Shown here in pieces: positions 42,662-50,651 of a stretch of 64,000 bases of DNA (its first letter is position 1; every line of letters begins with the position of its first letter). The position numbers were made by a program, and so were the translations under genes. The notes beneath the pieces were generated by a model that saw only the letters and a program-made list of their open reading frames with translations, had not been told where the DNA came from and searched no databases. The stretch lies in assembly GCF_963517015.1 (NCBI RefSeq), contig NZ_CAUQDV010000002.1:372001-436000 (forward strand), read 5' to 3'. Source of the stretch: an uncultured Devosia sp. GTDB lineage: Bacteria; Pseudomonadota; Alphaproteobacteria; Rhizobiales; Devosiaceae.

Positions 42662-42864
42662 GCTCGGATTCTCCGAATTTTTCGACTGACTCTAGGGTCT
42701 CGTTTCGCGGCGGACCATAATGCGAAAGTGTCTTAGACGAAAGTAGAATAAGGCACAAAAACTGCCTGCCAAGAGCCGCATTCACATGGCAAGGCTGTGA
42801 GCCACGCGCAACCGCTACGCGACTGGCGAATTTTATCTCTTGGGCATGCGGCAGAGGAATGACG

Positions 42865-43419
42865 ATGACACGACATGTGCTGGTTCTGGGCGGTGCAAGA
42901 TCCGGAAAAACGGCCTTTTCCGAGCAGTTGGCCATTCGTGGTGGCAGCAAGCCCGCCTATCTCGCCACCGCCGAAGCGCTGGATGCGGAAATGCGTGACC
43001 GCGTTGCCAGCCATCGCGCGGGACGCGCCGCCAATTTCGCGACGATCGAAGAGCCGCTGGCGCTGCCCGACGCCCTGATCAAGGCCTCGGGTGAGCATGA
43101 CGTGATTCTGGTCGACTGCCTGACGCTGTGGATCACCAATCTGCTGATGGCCAATGAGGATGTGTCCAAGGCGGTGAGCGAGCTAGGCGCCACCCTGGTG
43201 CAGCTCAAGAAGGCCAAGGTAATCCTCGTCAGCAACGAGGTCGGCCAGGGCATCGTGCCGGACAATGCCATGGCGCGGACGTTCCGCGATCTCGCCGGCT
43301 CAGCGCATCAGCGGCTCGCCGAGATTTGCGACGACGTCTATTTCGTTGTCGCCGGCCTGCCGATGGTGCTCAAGGGCGAAGCACCCGGGCAAAGTGAAGG
43401 CCGGATCCACGAGGCTTAG
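42865..43419 (+). CDS. cobU: Adenosylcobinamide kinase / adenosylcobinamide-phosphate guanylyltransferase
   Basis: A 184-residue bifunctional enzyme (CobU in Salmonella, CobP in Pseudomonas). It phosphorylates adenosylcobinamide and attaches GMP in assembly of the B12 nucleotide loop. Walker A GARSGKT is near residue 10, the guanylylated histidine is in DRVASHRAGR, and DCLTLWITNLL and SNEVGQGIVP are family blocks. The ATG at 42865 has AGAGGA at proper distance; the ATG at 42859 is too close. No B12 riboswitch was seen in the 203 bases upstream. Confidence 0.94.
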   Translation: MTRHVLVLGGARSGKTAFSEQLAIRGGSKPAYLATAEALDAEMRDRVASHRAGRAANFATIEEPLALPDALIKASGEHDVILVDCLTLWITNLLMANEDVSKAVSELGATLVQLKKAKVILVSNEVGQGIVPDNAMARTFRDLAGSAHQRLAEICDDVYFVVAGLPMVLKGEAPGQSEGRIHEA

Positions 43420-43554
43420 GAAGAGTTTTTAGCGGGTACCCCCACCTAGCCTCCCCCTGATAGGGGGAGGGATCCGGCCGGTGGGTTTGGAACGATCGTG
43501 CCACAAACGCGATCTGTCCGTCGCCCTTTTCAGGGGGAGCGACTGTCTTGCCGG

Positions 43555-44483
43555 TCAAGCGTTTTGCCATGGTGTTTTGTCCCTGATGATGGCGTTGAGG
43601 ATGGTGAGAAGCTTTCTGGCAGCTGCGATCAGGGCGAGCCTTTTGGGTTTGCCGGCGCTTATCAGGCGCTCGTAGAAGGCCCTGAGCACGCTATTGTGGC
43701 GTGATGCGACCATGGCGCCCATGAACAGCGCCGCTCGTGGTGCGGTTCTGCCGCCGGCAATGAAGCTCTTGCCGCGCCATTGGCCCGATTGCCGGGTAAA
43801 GGGTGCCAGGCCGGCCAGGGCGGCAATGGCACGGCGATCCAACTGCCCAAGTTCAGGCAGATCAGCCAGCAGGCTGCGCGCGATCTTGTCACCAATGCCC
43901 GGAACCGAGGCGAGCAGGTCCTGCTTTTCTCGCCAGAGCGAGCTTTGCTCGATGAGGCCGCTAAGGTCTTTGTCGAGCTTGGCCAGTTCGGCATTGAGAA
44001 CGGCGATGATCCGCACCACGCTCAGTCTGACCTTGCCAGGCGGCAGCCTGCCAAGCCGGTTCTTCTCCGCCACCAGCATGCCTACCAACTGGCGCCGTCG
44101 CGCCATCAACTCGGCCAGCACCGCTGTGTCTTCATCCTTGAGCCGATGCGGCACCGGCTCTGTGGCGGCCACGAACAGGGCGATGATGCGGGCGTCGATG
44201 GCGTCGGTCTTGGCGCGTGTACCACAGCCCTGGCATAGTGCCGGACCTGGGCGGGATTGATTACAACGACCGGCAATCCTGCGTCCGCCAGGCAGGCCGC
44301 CGCCAGCTTCTCATAACCGCCCGTCGCCTCCATGCCGATACAATCGGGCTTGAGGGCGCCAAGCTGCTCCACCAGCCCAATCAGGCTGGCCTCGTCATTG
44401 TCCAGGCTGAGCATGACCCCGCTGGGATGCACATACACATCCAGCCGCTTCTTGCTCACATCGATACCAACGGTGATCTCCAT
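43555..44483 (-). pseudogene. IS110-family transposase, disrupted by a one-base frameshift
   Basis: The first half, from ATG 44483, encodes the RuvC-like DEDD domain (MEITVGIDVSKKRLDVYV, then IGMEATGGYE). The second half continues in another frame with TRAKTDAIDARIIALF and the Transposase_20 domain (VPGIGDKIARSLLADLP, RQSGQWRGKSFIAGG). The frames meet at 44221-44225, where the coding strand reads GCTGTGGTACACG; one added G would restore ALGT/AVGT-RAKTDAIDA as in relatives. The break falls just before the last catalytic Asp pair. Without recoding the protein would be inactive. Confidence 0.88.
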
Positions 44484-44660
44484 CTCGTCCCTTCCTTGCG
44501 CAAGCGGGCTCGCAACGCGGCCCAAGCGACTGTTCGGGATCGATGGATCAAGGCGCAGCGGAACACTCTCCCCCGCGGGCTCGATCACCCAGGCTAGGTT
44601 CGTCCTGCTGCGCCTCACCGCACCTGATGATCGGTCAACGCGCGGCAACGTCAAGTTACA
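44484..44660 (-). ncRNA. Predicted IS110 bridge RNA
   Basis: This 177-base non-coding end precedes the transposase. In RNA orientation four segments appear in bridge-RNA order. ACCTAGCCT (44599-44591) matches the left target plus CT core. GGGGGAG (44574-44568) is complementary to core plus right target CTCCCCC. ACAGTCGCT (44533-44525) is identical to the element's right end plus core. GCAAG (44499-44495) is complementary, with one G-T wobble, to core plus the left end CTTGT. Short GGG/CCC stems separate each pair. The RNA itself is inferred; RNA ends are unknown. Confidence 0.6.
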
Positions 44661-44701
44661 AGGATAGGTGGGGGTACCCAGCAAGACTCGCCTTCGCCGC
44701 C

Positions 44702-45664
44702 TCACGCCACCCAGATCAACAAGGCCACAGCCACACTCAGCCCCAGCACCACATTCAGCGTCGAGCGGTAGAGCACCAGCGCCCGCAAAATGTCGCTGCC
44801 GACCAGGTCCGCCTTGCCACTGCCGAAGCTGGGCAGATCGACCATTTCGCCGTCATAGCTGCGCGGGCCGCCCAGTTTGAAGCCGAGCGCGCCGGCAAAG
44901 CTCGCCTCCGGCCAGCCGGAATTGGGCGACTTGTGCTTGCGCGCATCGCGGCGCGCCGTTGCCCAGGCTTTGGACGGGCTGGCGAAAGGCGTGAAAAAGC
45001 AGGCCATGGTGATCAACACCGCGGTCAGTCGTGCCGGGATCCAGTTGACCCAGTCGTCAAGTTTTGCTGCAGCCCAGCCATAGTCGCGGTAACGCTCGTT
45101 CATATGGCCGATCATGGAATCAGCCGTGTTGATCGCCTTGTAGAGCGCGATGCCGGGCAGGCCGAGCAGCACGAGCCAGAACCAGGGCGCGACCACACCA
45201 TCGGAGGTCGATTCTGCTAGGGTTTCGATGGCAGCGCGGGAGACTCCCGCCTCGTCCAGCGCCTGCGGGTCACGGCCGACGATATGGCTCACCGCGTCGC
45301 GGCCTTCGGCCAGCGACGAGCGCAACCCAAGGGCGACTTGTTCGACGGAGCGGCCGAGTTCTTTTTGCGCGAGGAAGGTCGTGGCGACGAGCACTTCGAG
45401 CACATAGCCGAAGAGCACCAGACGCAACACCTGTTGCACGGCGACGCTGACGACCAGAACCACCAGCAGCATGACGGCAACGGTCACGACACCGGCCAGC
45501 CTGCGCTGCTCGGGCGTGCGCTGGCGCTTGTCGACCGCCTTTTCGAGCCAGGTGATCAGCTTGCCGATCCAGATGACCGGGTGGCCGATCAGTTCGACCA
45601 GCTTTTGCGGATAGCCCAGCCAGCGTTCGACGAGGAGAGCCAGGGGCGCGATGAAAGCGTGCAT
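44702..45664 (-). CDS. cbiB: Adenosylcobinamide-phosphate synthase
   Basis: A 320-residue membrane protein (CbiB in Salmonella, CobD in Pseudomonas) that attaches the aminopropanol arm to adenosylcobyric acid. Five or so helices are predicted. Family motifs are LALLVERWLGYPQKLVELIG near the start, IVGRDPQALDEAGVSRAAIE, ESTSDGVVAPWFW and DSMIGHMNERYRDYGWAAAK. The ATG overlaps the cobQ stop as TGATG. It lies 25 bases from the right end of the split repeat, and the IS did not damage it. Confidence 0.95.
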   Translation of the reverse strand: MHAFIAPLALLVERWLGYPQKLVELIGHPVIWIGKLITWLEKAVDKRQRTPEQRRLAGVVTVAVMLLVVLVVSVAVQQVLRLVLFGYVLEVLVATTFLAQKELGRSVEQVALGLRSSLAEGRDAVSHIVGRDPQALDEAGVSRAAIETLAESTSDGVVAPWFWLVLLGLPGIALYKAINTADSMIGHMNERYRDYGWAAAKLDDWVNWIPARLTAVLITMACFFTPFASPSKAWATARRDARKHKSPNSGWPEASFAGALGFKLGGPRSYDGEMVDLPSFGSGKADLVGSDILRALVLYRSTLNVVLGLSVAVALLIWVA

Positions 45665-47127
45665 CAGTCCAGTCTCGCCTCTCTTGCCAGCGCCAGCAGC
45701 GCATCAATGTCGAAATGCTTTTCGAGATGGATCGCCAGATCGTCAAGCACTTGCTCCACCGTTGCCTCATAGGCGAGATCCGGGCTGGCGAGATTGCCCA
45801 GCATGGCGCGACGGAAGCCGTCGCTGGCGAACAGGCCATGAAGATAGGTGCCCATGACGCGGCCATCCGCGCTCACCGCCCCCTCGCCTGCCCCTTGAAC
45901 CTCGGCGAAGGGCCTGCCGCGATCGGGCCCGTCGGTTTCGCCCATATGCATGTGGTAGCCACTGATGGGTTCTCCCGAGGCCATGTGCCGTGCCTGTTCG
46001 ACGCGAAGTTGCTTGATCGGCGTCAGCACGGTTTCGACATCGAGCAGCCCAAGGCCTTGGCTGGTGCCCGGCGGGCCCTCGATCCCATGGGGATCACCGA
46101 TGGCCTTGCCCAGCATCTGATAGCCACCGCAGATGCCCAGCACCTTGCCCCCGGCACGGTGATGGGCGGCGATGTCGATGTGCCAGCCATTGCCGCGCAA
46201 TGCGGCAAGATCGGAGCGCGTGGATTTCGAACCGGGAATGATCACCCAGTCGGCATGCCGTGGAATGGCTTCGCCGGGCTGCACCATGATGACATTGACA
46301 TTGGGTTCGGCACGGAGCGGGTCGAGATCGTCGAAGTTCGCAATCCTGGGCAATTGCGTTACGGCAAATGTTAACAGTCTGTCAGCGCTTTGGGCCAAAG
46401 AGCGAAGGGCAATCGAATCCTCTGCTGGTAGTTTCGACGCCGCGGAAAACCAGGGGATCGGCCCCAGGCAGGGCACGCCGGTCCGCTCGGCGATGACGCT
46501 TTTGCCGGCCGCGAACAGCTCCGGGTCGCCCTGGAACTTGTTGACCAGCGTCGCCACAATTCGTTTGGCATCAGTGGGTTGGATGACGGCAAAGGTGCCG
46601 ACCAGGCTCGCAATCACTCCGCCCCGCTCGATATCGCCCACCAGCACGACCGGCACATCGGCTGCTTCGGCGAAGCCGAAGTTGGCCAGATCATTGCTCC
46701 GCAGGTTGACCTCGGATGCGGAGCCGGCGCCTTCCACCATGACAAAATCCGCATGTGCGGAAATTTCACGAAATGCCTCAAGCACTTGCGGCATCAGTTT
46801 GCCCCGCTCGCGCCAATAGTCCCGGGCTGCCATCGACGCCAGCCGCTTGCCGCGAACGACCACCTGCGATCCGCTATCCCCCTCAGGCTTCAGCAAAATC
46901 GGGTTCATCGCCGTCACCGGCTCGCGCCGCGCCGCCCGCGCCTGCAGCGCCTGAGCCCGGCCGATCTCCCCGCCATCTGCGGTGACGGCGGCATTGTTGC
47001 TCATGTTCTGCGGCTTGAATGGCGCGACCTTGAGGCCACGATTGCTCAGTGCCCGGCAGAGGCCCGCGACCAGCAGCGACTTGCCCACGTCGGAGCCAGT
47101 TCCCATGAACATCAAGGCCTTAGCCAA
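45664..47127 (-). CDS. cobQ: Cobyric acid synthase
   Basis: A 487-residue glutamine-dependent amidotransferase adding four amides to adenosylcobyrinic a,c-diamide. The N-terminal P-loop-like MGTGSDVGKSLLVAGLCRAL and PFKPQNMSNNAAVTADGGEI belong to the synthetase domain. The C-terminal class I glutaminase-like domain has the nucleophile in GICGGYQMLG and a final His in GTYLHGLFA. A TTG at 47127, preceded by GGGGGATAAG, is the likely start, three bases after cobB. Confidence 0.96.
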   Translation of the reverse strand: MAKALMFMGTGSDVGKSLLVAGLCRALSNRGLKVAPFKPQNMSNNAAVTADGGEIGRAQALQARAARREPVTAMNPILLKPEGDSGSQVVVRGKRLASMAARDYWRERGKLMPQVLEAFREISAHADFVMVEGAGSASEVNLRSNDLANFGFAEAADVPVVLVGDIERGGVIASLVGTFAVIQPTDAKRIVATLVNKFQGDPELFAAGKSVIAERTGVPCLGPIPWFSAASKLPAEDSIALRSLAQSADRLLTFAVTQLPRIANFDDLDPLRAEPNVNVIMVQPGEAIPRHADWVIIPGSKSTRSDLAALRGNGWHIDIAAHHRAGGKVLGICGGYQMLGKAIGDPHGIEGPPGTSQGLGLLDVETVLTPIKQLRVEQARHMASGEPISGYHMHMGETDGPDRGRPFAEVQGAGEGAVSADGRVMGTYLHGLFASDGFRRAMLGNLASPDLAYEATVEQVLDDLAIHLEKHFDIDALLALAREARLD

Positions 47128-47130
47128 AAC

Positions 47131-48426
47131 TTATCCCCCATCGACGATATGGGCGTATGATCCCATGACGCGGTTGATGACGCATCCCATGGGCGGCAGC
47201 GCCTGACCAGTGGCATCCGTCGCGGCAAAGAGTGGGTCGAGGCGCGATTGTTTGGCGGAGGAGTAATGGAATTCGTGGCCATTAAGGCGCGACGGCCACG
47301 GCAAATCACCGGCATGGGCGAGACGGCGGTAGCCAAGAATGCGTTTGGGGCGATCGATACGGGTGGTGACAGGAAGCAGGCCGGTCATGGCGTGGCTGAC
47401 GCCCGCCTTGTCGACCAGCGCCTCGCCCAGCACCATATAGCCACCGCACTCACCATAGATCAGCGCTTGGCGGTCGCGGGCCGCTGTGAGGCCTGACTTG
47501 AAATTTTGAGCCGCAGCAATAGTTTGCGCATGGAGCTCGGGATAGCCGCCGGGGAGGAAGACCGCATCGGCGATGGATGAAGGCGCCTCATCGGCCAGGG
47601 GCGAAAAGAAGCTGAGCTCGGCGCCCATGCTGCGCCAGCCGTCGAGCAGGTGTGGGTAGAGAAAGGCGAAAGCATCGTCGCGGGCGATGGCGATGCGTTG
47701 ACCGAGTGGAGCCATTGGCGCGGGCGGCGTATCGCTTTGAGCAATGGGGGTGGCCAGAGCCTGGAACTGTGCCAGATCGACATAATTGCCGATGGCTTCG
47801 GCTGCGGTGTCGATGAAGCTTTCAAAAGCCGTGACCTCGCCCGGTAGCACGAGCCCGAGATGGCGTTCCGGGATGACCAGATTGGCATCGCGCGGGATGG
47901 CGCCGAGGCAAGGAATTCCTGTCGCAGCAAGGGCTTCGGTCAGCATGCGCTCATGCTTGGCCGAGGCAACGCGATTGAGGATGGTGCCGGCGACGCGAAC
48001 GCCGGGCCGCCAATTGGCAAAGCCGGCGACCAGCGGCGCGATGGATTGGCTTTGCCGCTCGGCATCGAGGACGAGGATGACAGGTAGGTCGAGCAGTTCG
48101 GCGAGGTCCGCCGTGGAGCCCGTGTGGTCTGCCGCGCCATCAAAGAGACCCATGACGCCTTCAACCAGCAACAGATCGGCCCCGGTGGCCTGGGTCATGG
48201 CGAGGTGTTTGAGGCGAGCCGGGCTCATCGACCAAGGATCGAGATTGACCGCGTCACGCAGCGCAGCCCGAGTCAGAAAGGCCGGGTCGATATAGTCGGG
48301 GCCGGTCTTGGCGGGCGCCACCACGGTGCCACGACGGCGCAGAGCCGCCAGCAGGCCGAGCGTTATGGTCGTCTTGCCGGAGCCCGAGCGCGGCGCGGCA
48401 ATGACAAGGCCTTTAGCCAAAGACAT
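47131..48426 (-). CDS. cobB: Cobyrinate a,c-diamide synthase
   Basis: A 431-residue ATP- and glutamine-dependent enzyme amidating hydrogenobyrinic acid (aerobic route) or cobyrinate. It shows P-loop APRSGSGKTTITLGLLAAL, the PAKTGPDYIDPAF block, LLVEGVMGLFDG, and the glutaminase part FLPGGYPELHAQT with nucleophile ECGGYMVLGEAL. The ATG at 48426 lies 14 bases inside the cobA 3' end. Paired with cobQ, it supplies the diamide that CobN chelates with cobalt in the aerobic pathway. Confidence 0.95.
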   Translation of the reverse strand: MSLAKGLVIAAPRSGSGKTTITLGLLAALRRRGTVVAPAKTGPDYIDPAFLTRAALRDAVNLDPWSMSPARLKHLAMTQATGADLLLVEGVMGLFDGAADHTGSTADLAELLDLPVILVLDAERQSQSIAPLVAGFANWRPGVRVAGTILNRVASAKHERMLTEALAATGIPCLGAIPRDANLVIPERHLGLVLPGEVTAFESFIDTAAEAIGNYVDLAQFQALATPIAQSDTPPAPMAPLGQRIAIARDDAFAFLYPHLLDGWRSMGAELSFFSPLADEAPSSIADAVFLPGGYPELHAQTIAAAQNFKSGLTAARDRQALIYGECGGYMVLGEALVDKAGVSHAMTGLLPVTTRIDRPKRILGYRRLAHAGDLPWPSRLNGHEFHYSSAKQSRLDPLFAATDATGQALPPMGCVINRVMGSYAHIVDGG

Positions 48427-49249
48427 GCCTTCGCGCCTCCCCGACATACCAGTCCAGCGACTGGCGATAGGCGCTGACCGGACCGAGCACGACCACGGCC
48501 GGCGTCGGCACATCGGTCAGCGATTGCGCTTCACCCAGCGTCGTCTCGATGACCGACTGAAGGGGGGTCGCGGCATGGGAGACCAAGGCAAGCCGATCAT
48601 CGGGATCGCGCCCGGCATGCAGGAGCTTTTCGGCGATGGTGGCCAGATGCTTGACCGCCATGAACATGACGATGACCGGCGCGGCATGGGCGGCAGCCTG
48701 CCAGTCGATGGCGCCGGGCACGGCACCGGCCTCGTCATGGCCGGTGAGGAAGAGCACGGACTGGTTGGTGTCGCGATGAGTGATCGGCACGCCGGCATAG
48801 GCGAGGCCACCAAGACCAGCTGAAATGCCGGGCACCACGCGGAAGGGTACGCCCGCCCGCACCAGGGCACCGGCTTCTTCTCCGCCACGGCCAAACATGA
48901 AGGGATCACCGCCCTTGAGCCGCAGCACGCGCTTGCCGGCCTTGGCGAGCTCTATCAGTTGCAGCGAGATATCGGCCTGTTTTGGCGAAGGCTGGCCACC
49001 GCGCTTGCCGGCAAACAGGCGCTGGGTGCTTTTGGGGGCCAGGGCCAGCAGGTCTGGCGAGACCAGAGCGTCATGCACGATGACGTCGGCCTGGCCCAGC
49101 GCATGGTAAGCCAGCAGCGAGACAAGGCCCGGCCCACCCGGCCCGGCTCCAACGAGCCACACTTCACCAGGCTTCATGGCGGGAAAGTCTGCACCATCAA
49201 GTGCCGCGAAATGGCCAGACCTTTTGGGCCGCCTGATCCAGTCGAACAT
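48413..49249 (-). CDS. cobA: Uroporphyrinogen-III C-methyltransferase
   Basis: A 278-residue SAM-dependent methyltransferase making precorrin-2, the branch point to B12 and sirohaem. Motifs: VWLVGAGPGGPGLVSLLAYH, VHDALVSPDLL, RLKGGDPFMFGRGGEEA, VPGISAGLGGLAYAGVPITH and VLGPVSAY. It is the single-function CobA form, with no CysG oxidase-ferrochelatase domain. Divergent from cobK, it leads the leftward cobA-cobB-cobQ-cbiB set. Confidence 0.95.
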   Translation of the reverse strand: MFDWIRRPKRSGHFAALDGADFPAMKPGEVWLVGAGPGGPGLVSLLAYHALGQADVIVHDALVSPDLLALAPKSTQRLFAGKRGGQPSPKQADISLQLIELAKAGKRVLRLKGGDPFMFGRGGEEAGALVRAGVPFRVVPGISAGLGGLAYAGVPITHRDTNQSVLFLTGHDEAGAVPGAIDWQAAAHAAPVIVMFMAVKHLATIAEKLLHAGRDPDDRLALVSHAATPLQSVIETTLGEAQSLTDVPTPAVVVLGPVSAYRQSLDWYVGEARRHVFG

Positions 49250-49317
49250 CAGCGTGACCAGCCTTGAGCCTTGGCCGCGGAATCGGCACAGTGGGAGTGA
49301 GGAGATTTGCGAGCTCT

Positions 49318-50046
49318 ATGAAGATCCTGATCCTGGGTGGCACGGCGGAAGCGCGGGAACTGGCCAATCGGCTGGTAGCCCTGGGACACGAGGTCACCAC
49401 CTCCCTGGCGGGACGCACGCAGGACCCGATCCTGCCGCAGGGCGGACTGCGCATGGGCGGGTTCGGCGGCATTCCCGGGCTCGCGGCCTATCTGCGCGTT
49501 GCCGGTATCGAGACGCTGGTCGATGCGACCCATCCCTATGCAGGGCAGATTTCGATCAATGCCGTGGCCGCGGCGCAGGCGGTGCATGTGCCGCTGATCC
49601 GCTATATGCGGCCCGAATGGGAACAGCAGATCGGCGATGACTGGATCACCGTCGAGACCATGGTCGAGGCTGCAGCGGTCCTGCCGCATAATGCCGATGT
49701 GCTGCTGACCACAGGCCATGCCGGGCTCGAGCACTTCCTTGCCCGCGACGATTGCCAGTTCGTCGTCCGCACCATCGAGGCGCCGGACATGGCGCTGCCG
49801 AGGCATGCAAGCTTGCTGCAGACGCGGCCACCCTACGGTCTGATCGACGAAATGGCGCTGATGGAGCGCGAAGGTATCACTCATCTGGTCACCAAGAATT
49901 CGGGTGGCAAGCAGACGTCGTCCAAGCTCGAGGCGGCGCGGCGGCTGGGGGTCAAGGTGATCATGATCGCACGGCCGGTCTATGGTCCCGCCAATGAAGT
50001 GTCGAGCGTCAACGATGCCATGGCGGCACTGGGATTGGCTGGCTGA
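49318..50046 (+). CDS. cobK: Precorrin-6A reductase
   Basis: A 242-residue NADPH-dependent reductase of the aerobic-route ring. The N-terminus is ILILGGTAEARELANRL, followed by the DATHPYAGQISINAVAAAQA block near residue 80 and the C-terminal TKNSGGKQTSSKLEAARRLG. ATG 49318 is chosen over earlier GTG codons because the sequence before it has no family match. GAGGAGA lies about a dozen bases upstream. Its 3' end is antisense to the end of cobE by 67 bases. Confidence 0.93.
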   Translation: MKILILGGTAEARELANRLVALGHEVTTSLAGRTQDPILPQGGLRMGGFGGIPGLAAYLRVAGIETLVDATHPYAGQISINAVAAAQAVHVPLIRYMRPEWEQQIGDDWITVETMVEAAAVLPHNADVLLTTGHAGLEHFLARDDCQFVVRTIEAPDMALPRHASLLQTRPPYGLIDEMALMEREGITHLVTKNSGGKQTSSKLEAARRLGVKVIMIARPVYGPANEVSSVNDAMAALGLAG

Positions 50047-50402
50047 CCAAAAGCCGCAGGCACGAAATCCGACGCGGCCAGGGCGATGGCGCAGGTGGCA
50101 TAGCGCGACTTACGCTTGCCCAGCAGCAGCGGACCGGCGGCGGCAGCCACGGCTTCGCAGGTGCCGGGGCGGTCGGCCAGTTCATCGTCGGTCAGATAGC
50201 GCAGATCGAGATCGAACGCTGCAGCCGCCTGGGCGAGCGCCAGGCTGTCGCGCTTGCGGATATGGGTGGCGATAGCGGTAACCTGGCTGGAATCAAACCC
50301 GGCTTCAACCAGGCAGGCGTGGATCAGCGAGATGACTTCTGCCGAGGTGGCGGCGCTGGAACAGCCGAGGCCGATCACGAGTGGATCTGGTGTCGTCTTC
50401 AT
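49980..50402 (-). CDS. cobE: Cobalamin biosynthesis protein CobE / CbiG C-terminal domain
   Basis: A 140-residue protein with the CobE/CbiG-C fold: VIGLGCSSAATSAEVISLI near the start, THIRKRDSLALAQAAAAFDL, and the closing GKRKSRYATCAIALA. CobE is required for aerobic B12 synthesis in Pseudomonas, with no settled enzymatic role. After the usual family end the frame runs about 30 residues further, and the last 22 codons are antisense to cobK. This tail is unlikely to be conserved. A longer open frame starts at 50492, but ATG 50402 fits the family. Confidence 0.85.
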   Translation of the reverse strand: MKTTPDPLVIGLGCSSAATSAEVISLIHACLVEAGFDSSQVTAIATHIRKRDSLALAQAAAAFDLDLRYLTDDELADRPGTCEAVAAAAGPLLLGKRKSRYATCAIALAASDFVPAAFGQPANPSAAMASLTLDTSLAGP

Positions 50403-50651
50403 CGTCTCGACCTTGCAGTCCGGGCTTGGTCCCCGATTTGGGTCGACCGCACCGAAATCTGTTTCAGTTCCGTCGCGGGAACTCTGCGCCATTTGGTTCT
50501 AGGCGCGACAAAGACCTTGGTCAATCAAGGGCTTGGCTTGAATGGCAGAGAGATGGGAACGCTTCTGAAAATCATTCGCAAATTCAATGACTTGTGACTT
50601 TCTCCCGATGCCGTTATGGGCCTCTGACTTGTCGAATTGGGGCGCAAAGTC

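Larger units (their letters stand above)
43540..44662 (-). mobile_element. IS110-family insertion sequence, 1,123 bp
   Basis: The boundaries are set by the restored palindromic repeat. The element lies between two copies of the dinucleotide CT (minus strand; 43538-43539 and 44661-44662) and has no longer target duplication and no obvious terminal inverted repeats. One 309-codon transposase gene, broken by a frameshift, occupies 43555-44483. About 15 bases follow it and about 177 bases precede it. A long non-coding end upstream of the transposase is the layout of the IS110 subgroup, whose bridge RNA is encoded there. Insertion in a palindromic repeat recalls IS621 in E. coli REP sequences. Confidence 0.85.
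43436..44677. repeat. Nested palindromic repeat, family 2, copy interrupted by IS110
   Basis: The left 104 bases (43436-43539) carry the outer arm GTACCCCCACCTAGCC and inner hairpins as in the intact copy at 33324-33442. The right outer arm resumes at 44663-44677 (GATAGGTGGGGGTAC). Joining 43539 to 44663 gives CAGGGGGAG-GATAGGTGG, which differs from the intact copy's right arm at one base. The element therefore interrupts an otherwise complete repeat. Confidence 0.85.

Noticed and set aside
42662..42864. Possible second cobalamin riboswitch before cobU
   Set aside because: The gap has short GC-rich inverted repeats but no B12 box (AGYCAGGAGACCTGCC) and no GCCACTG element.
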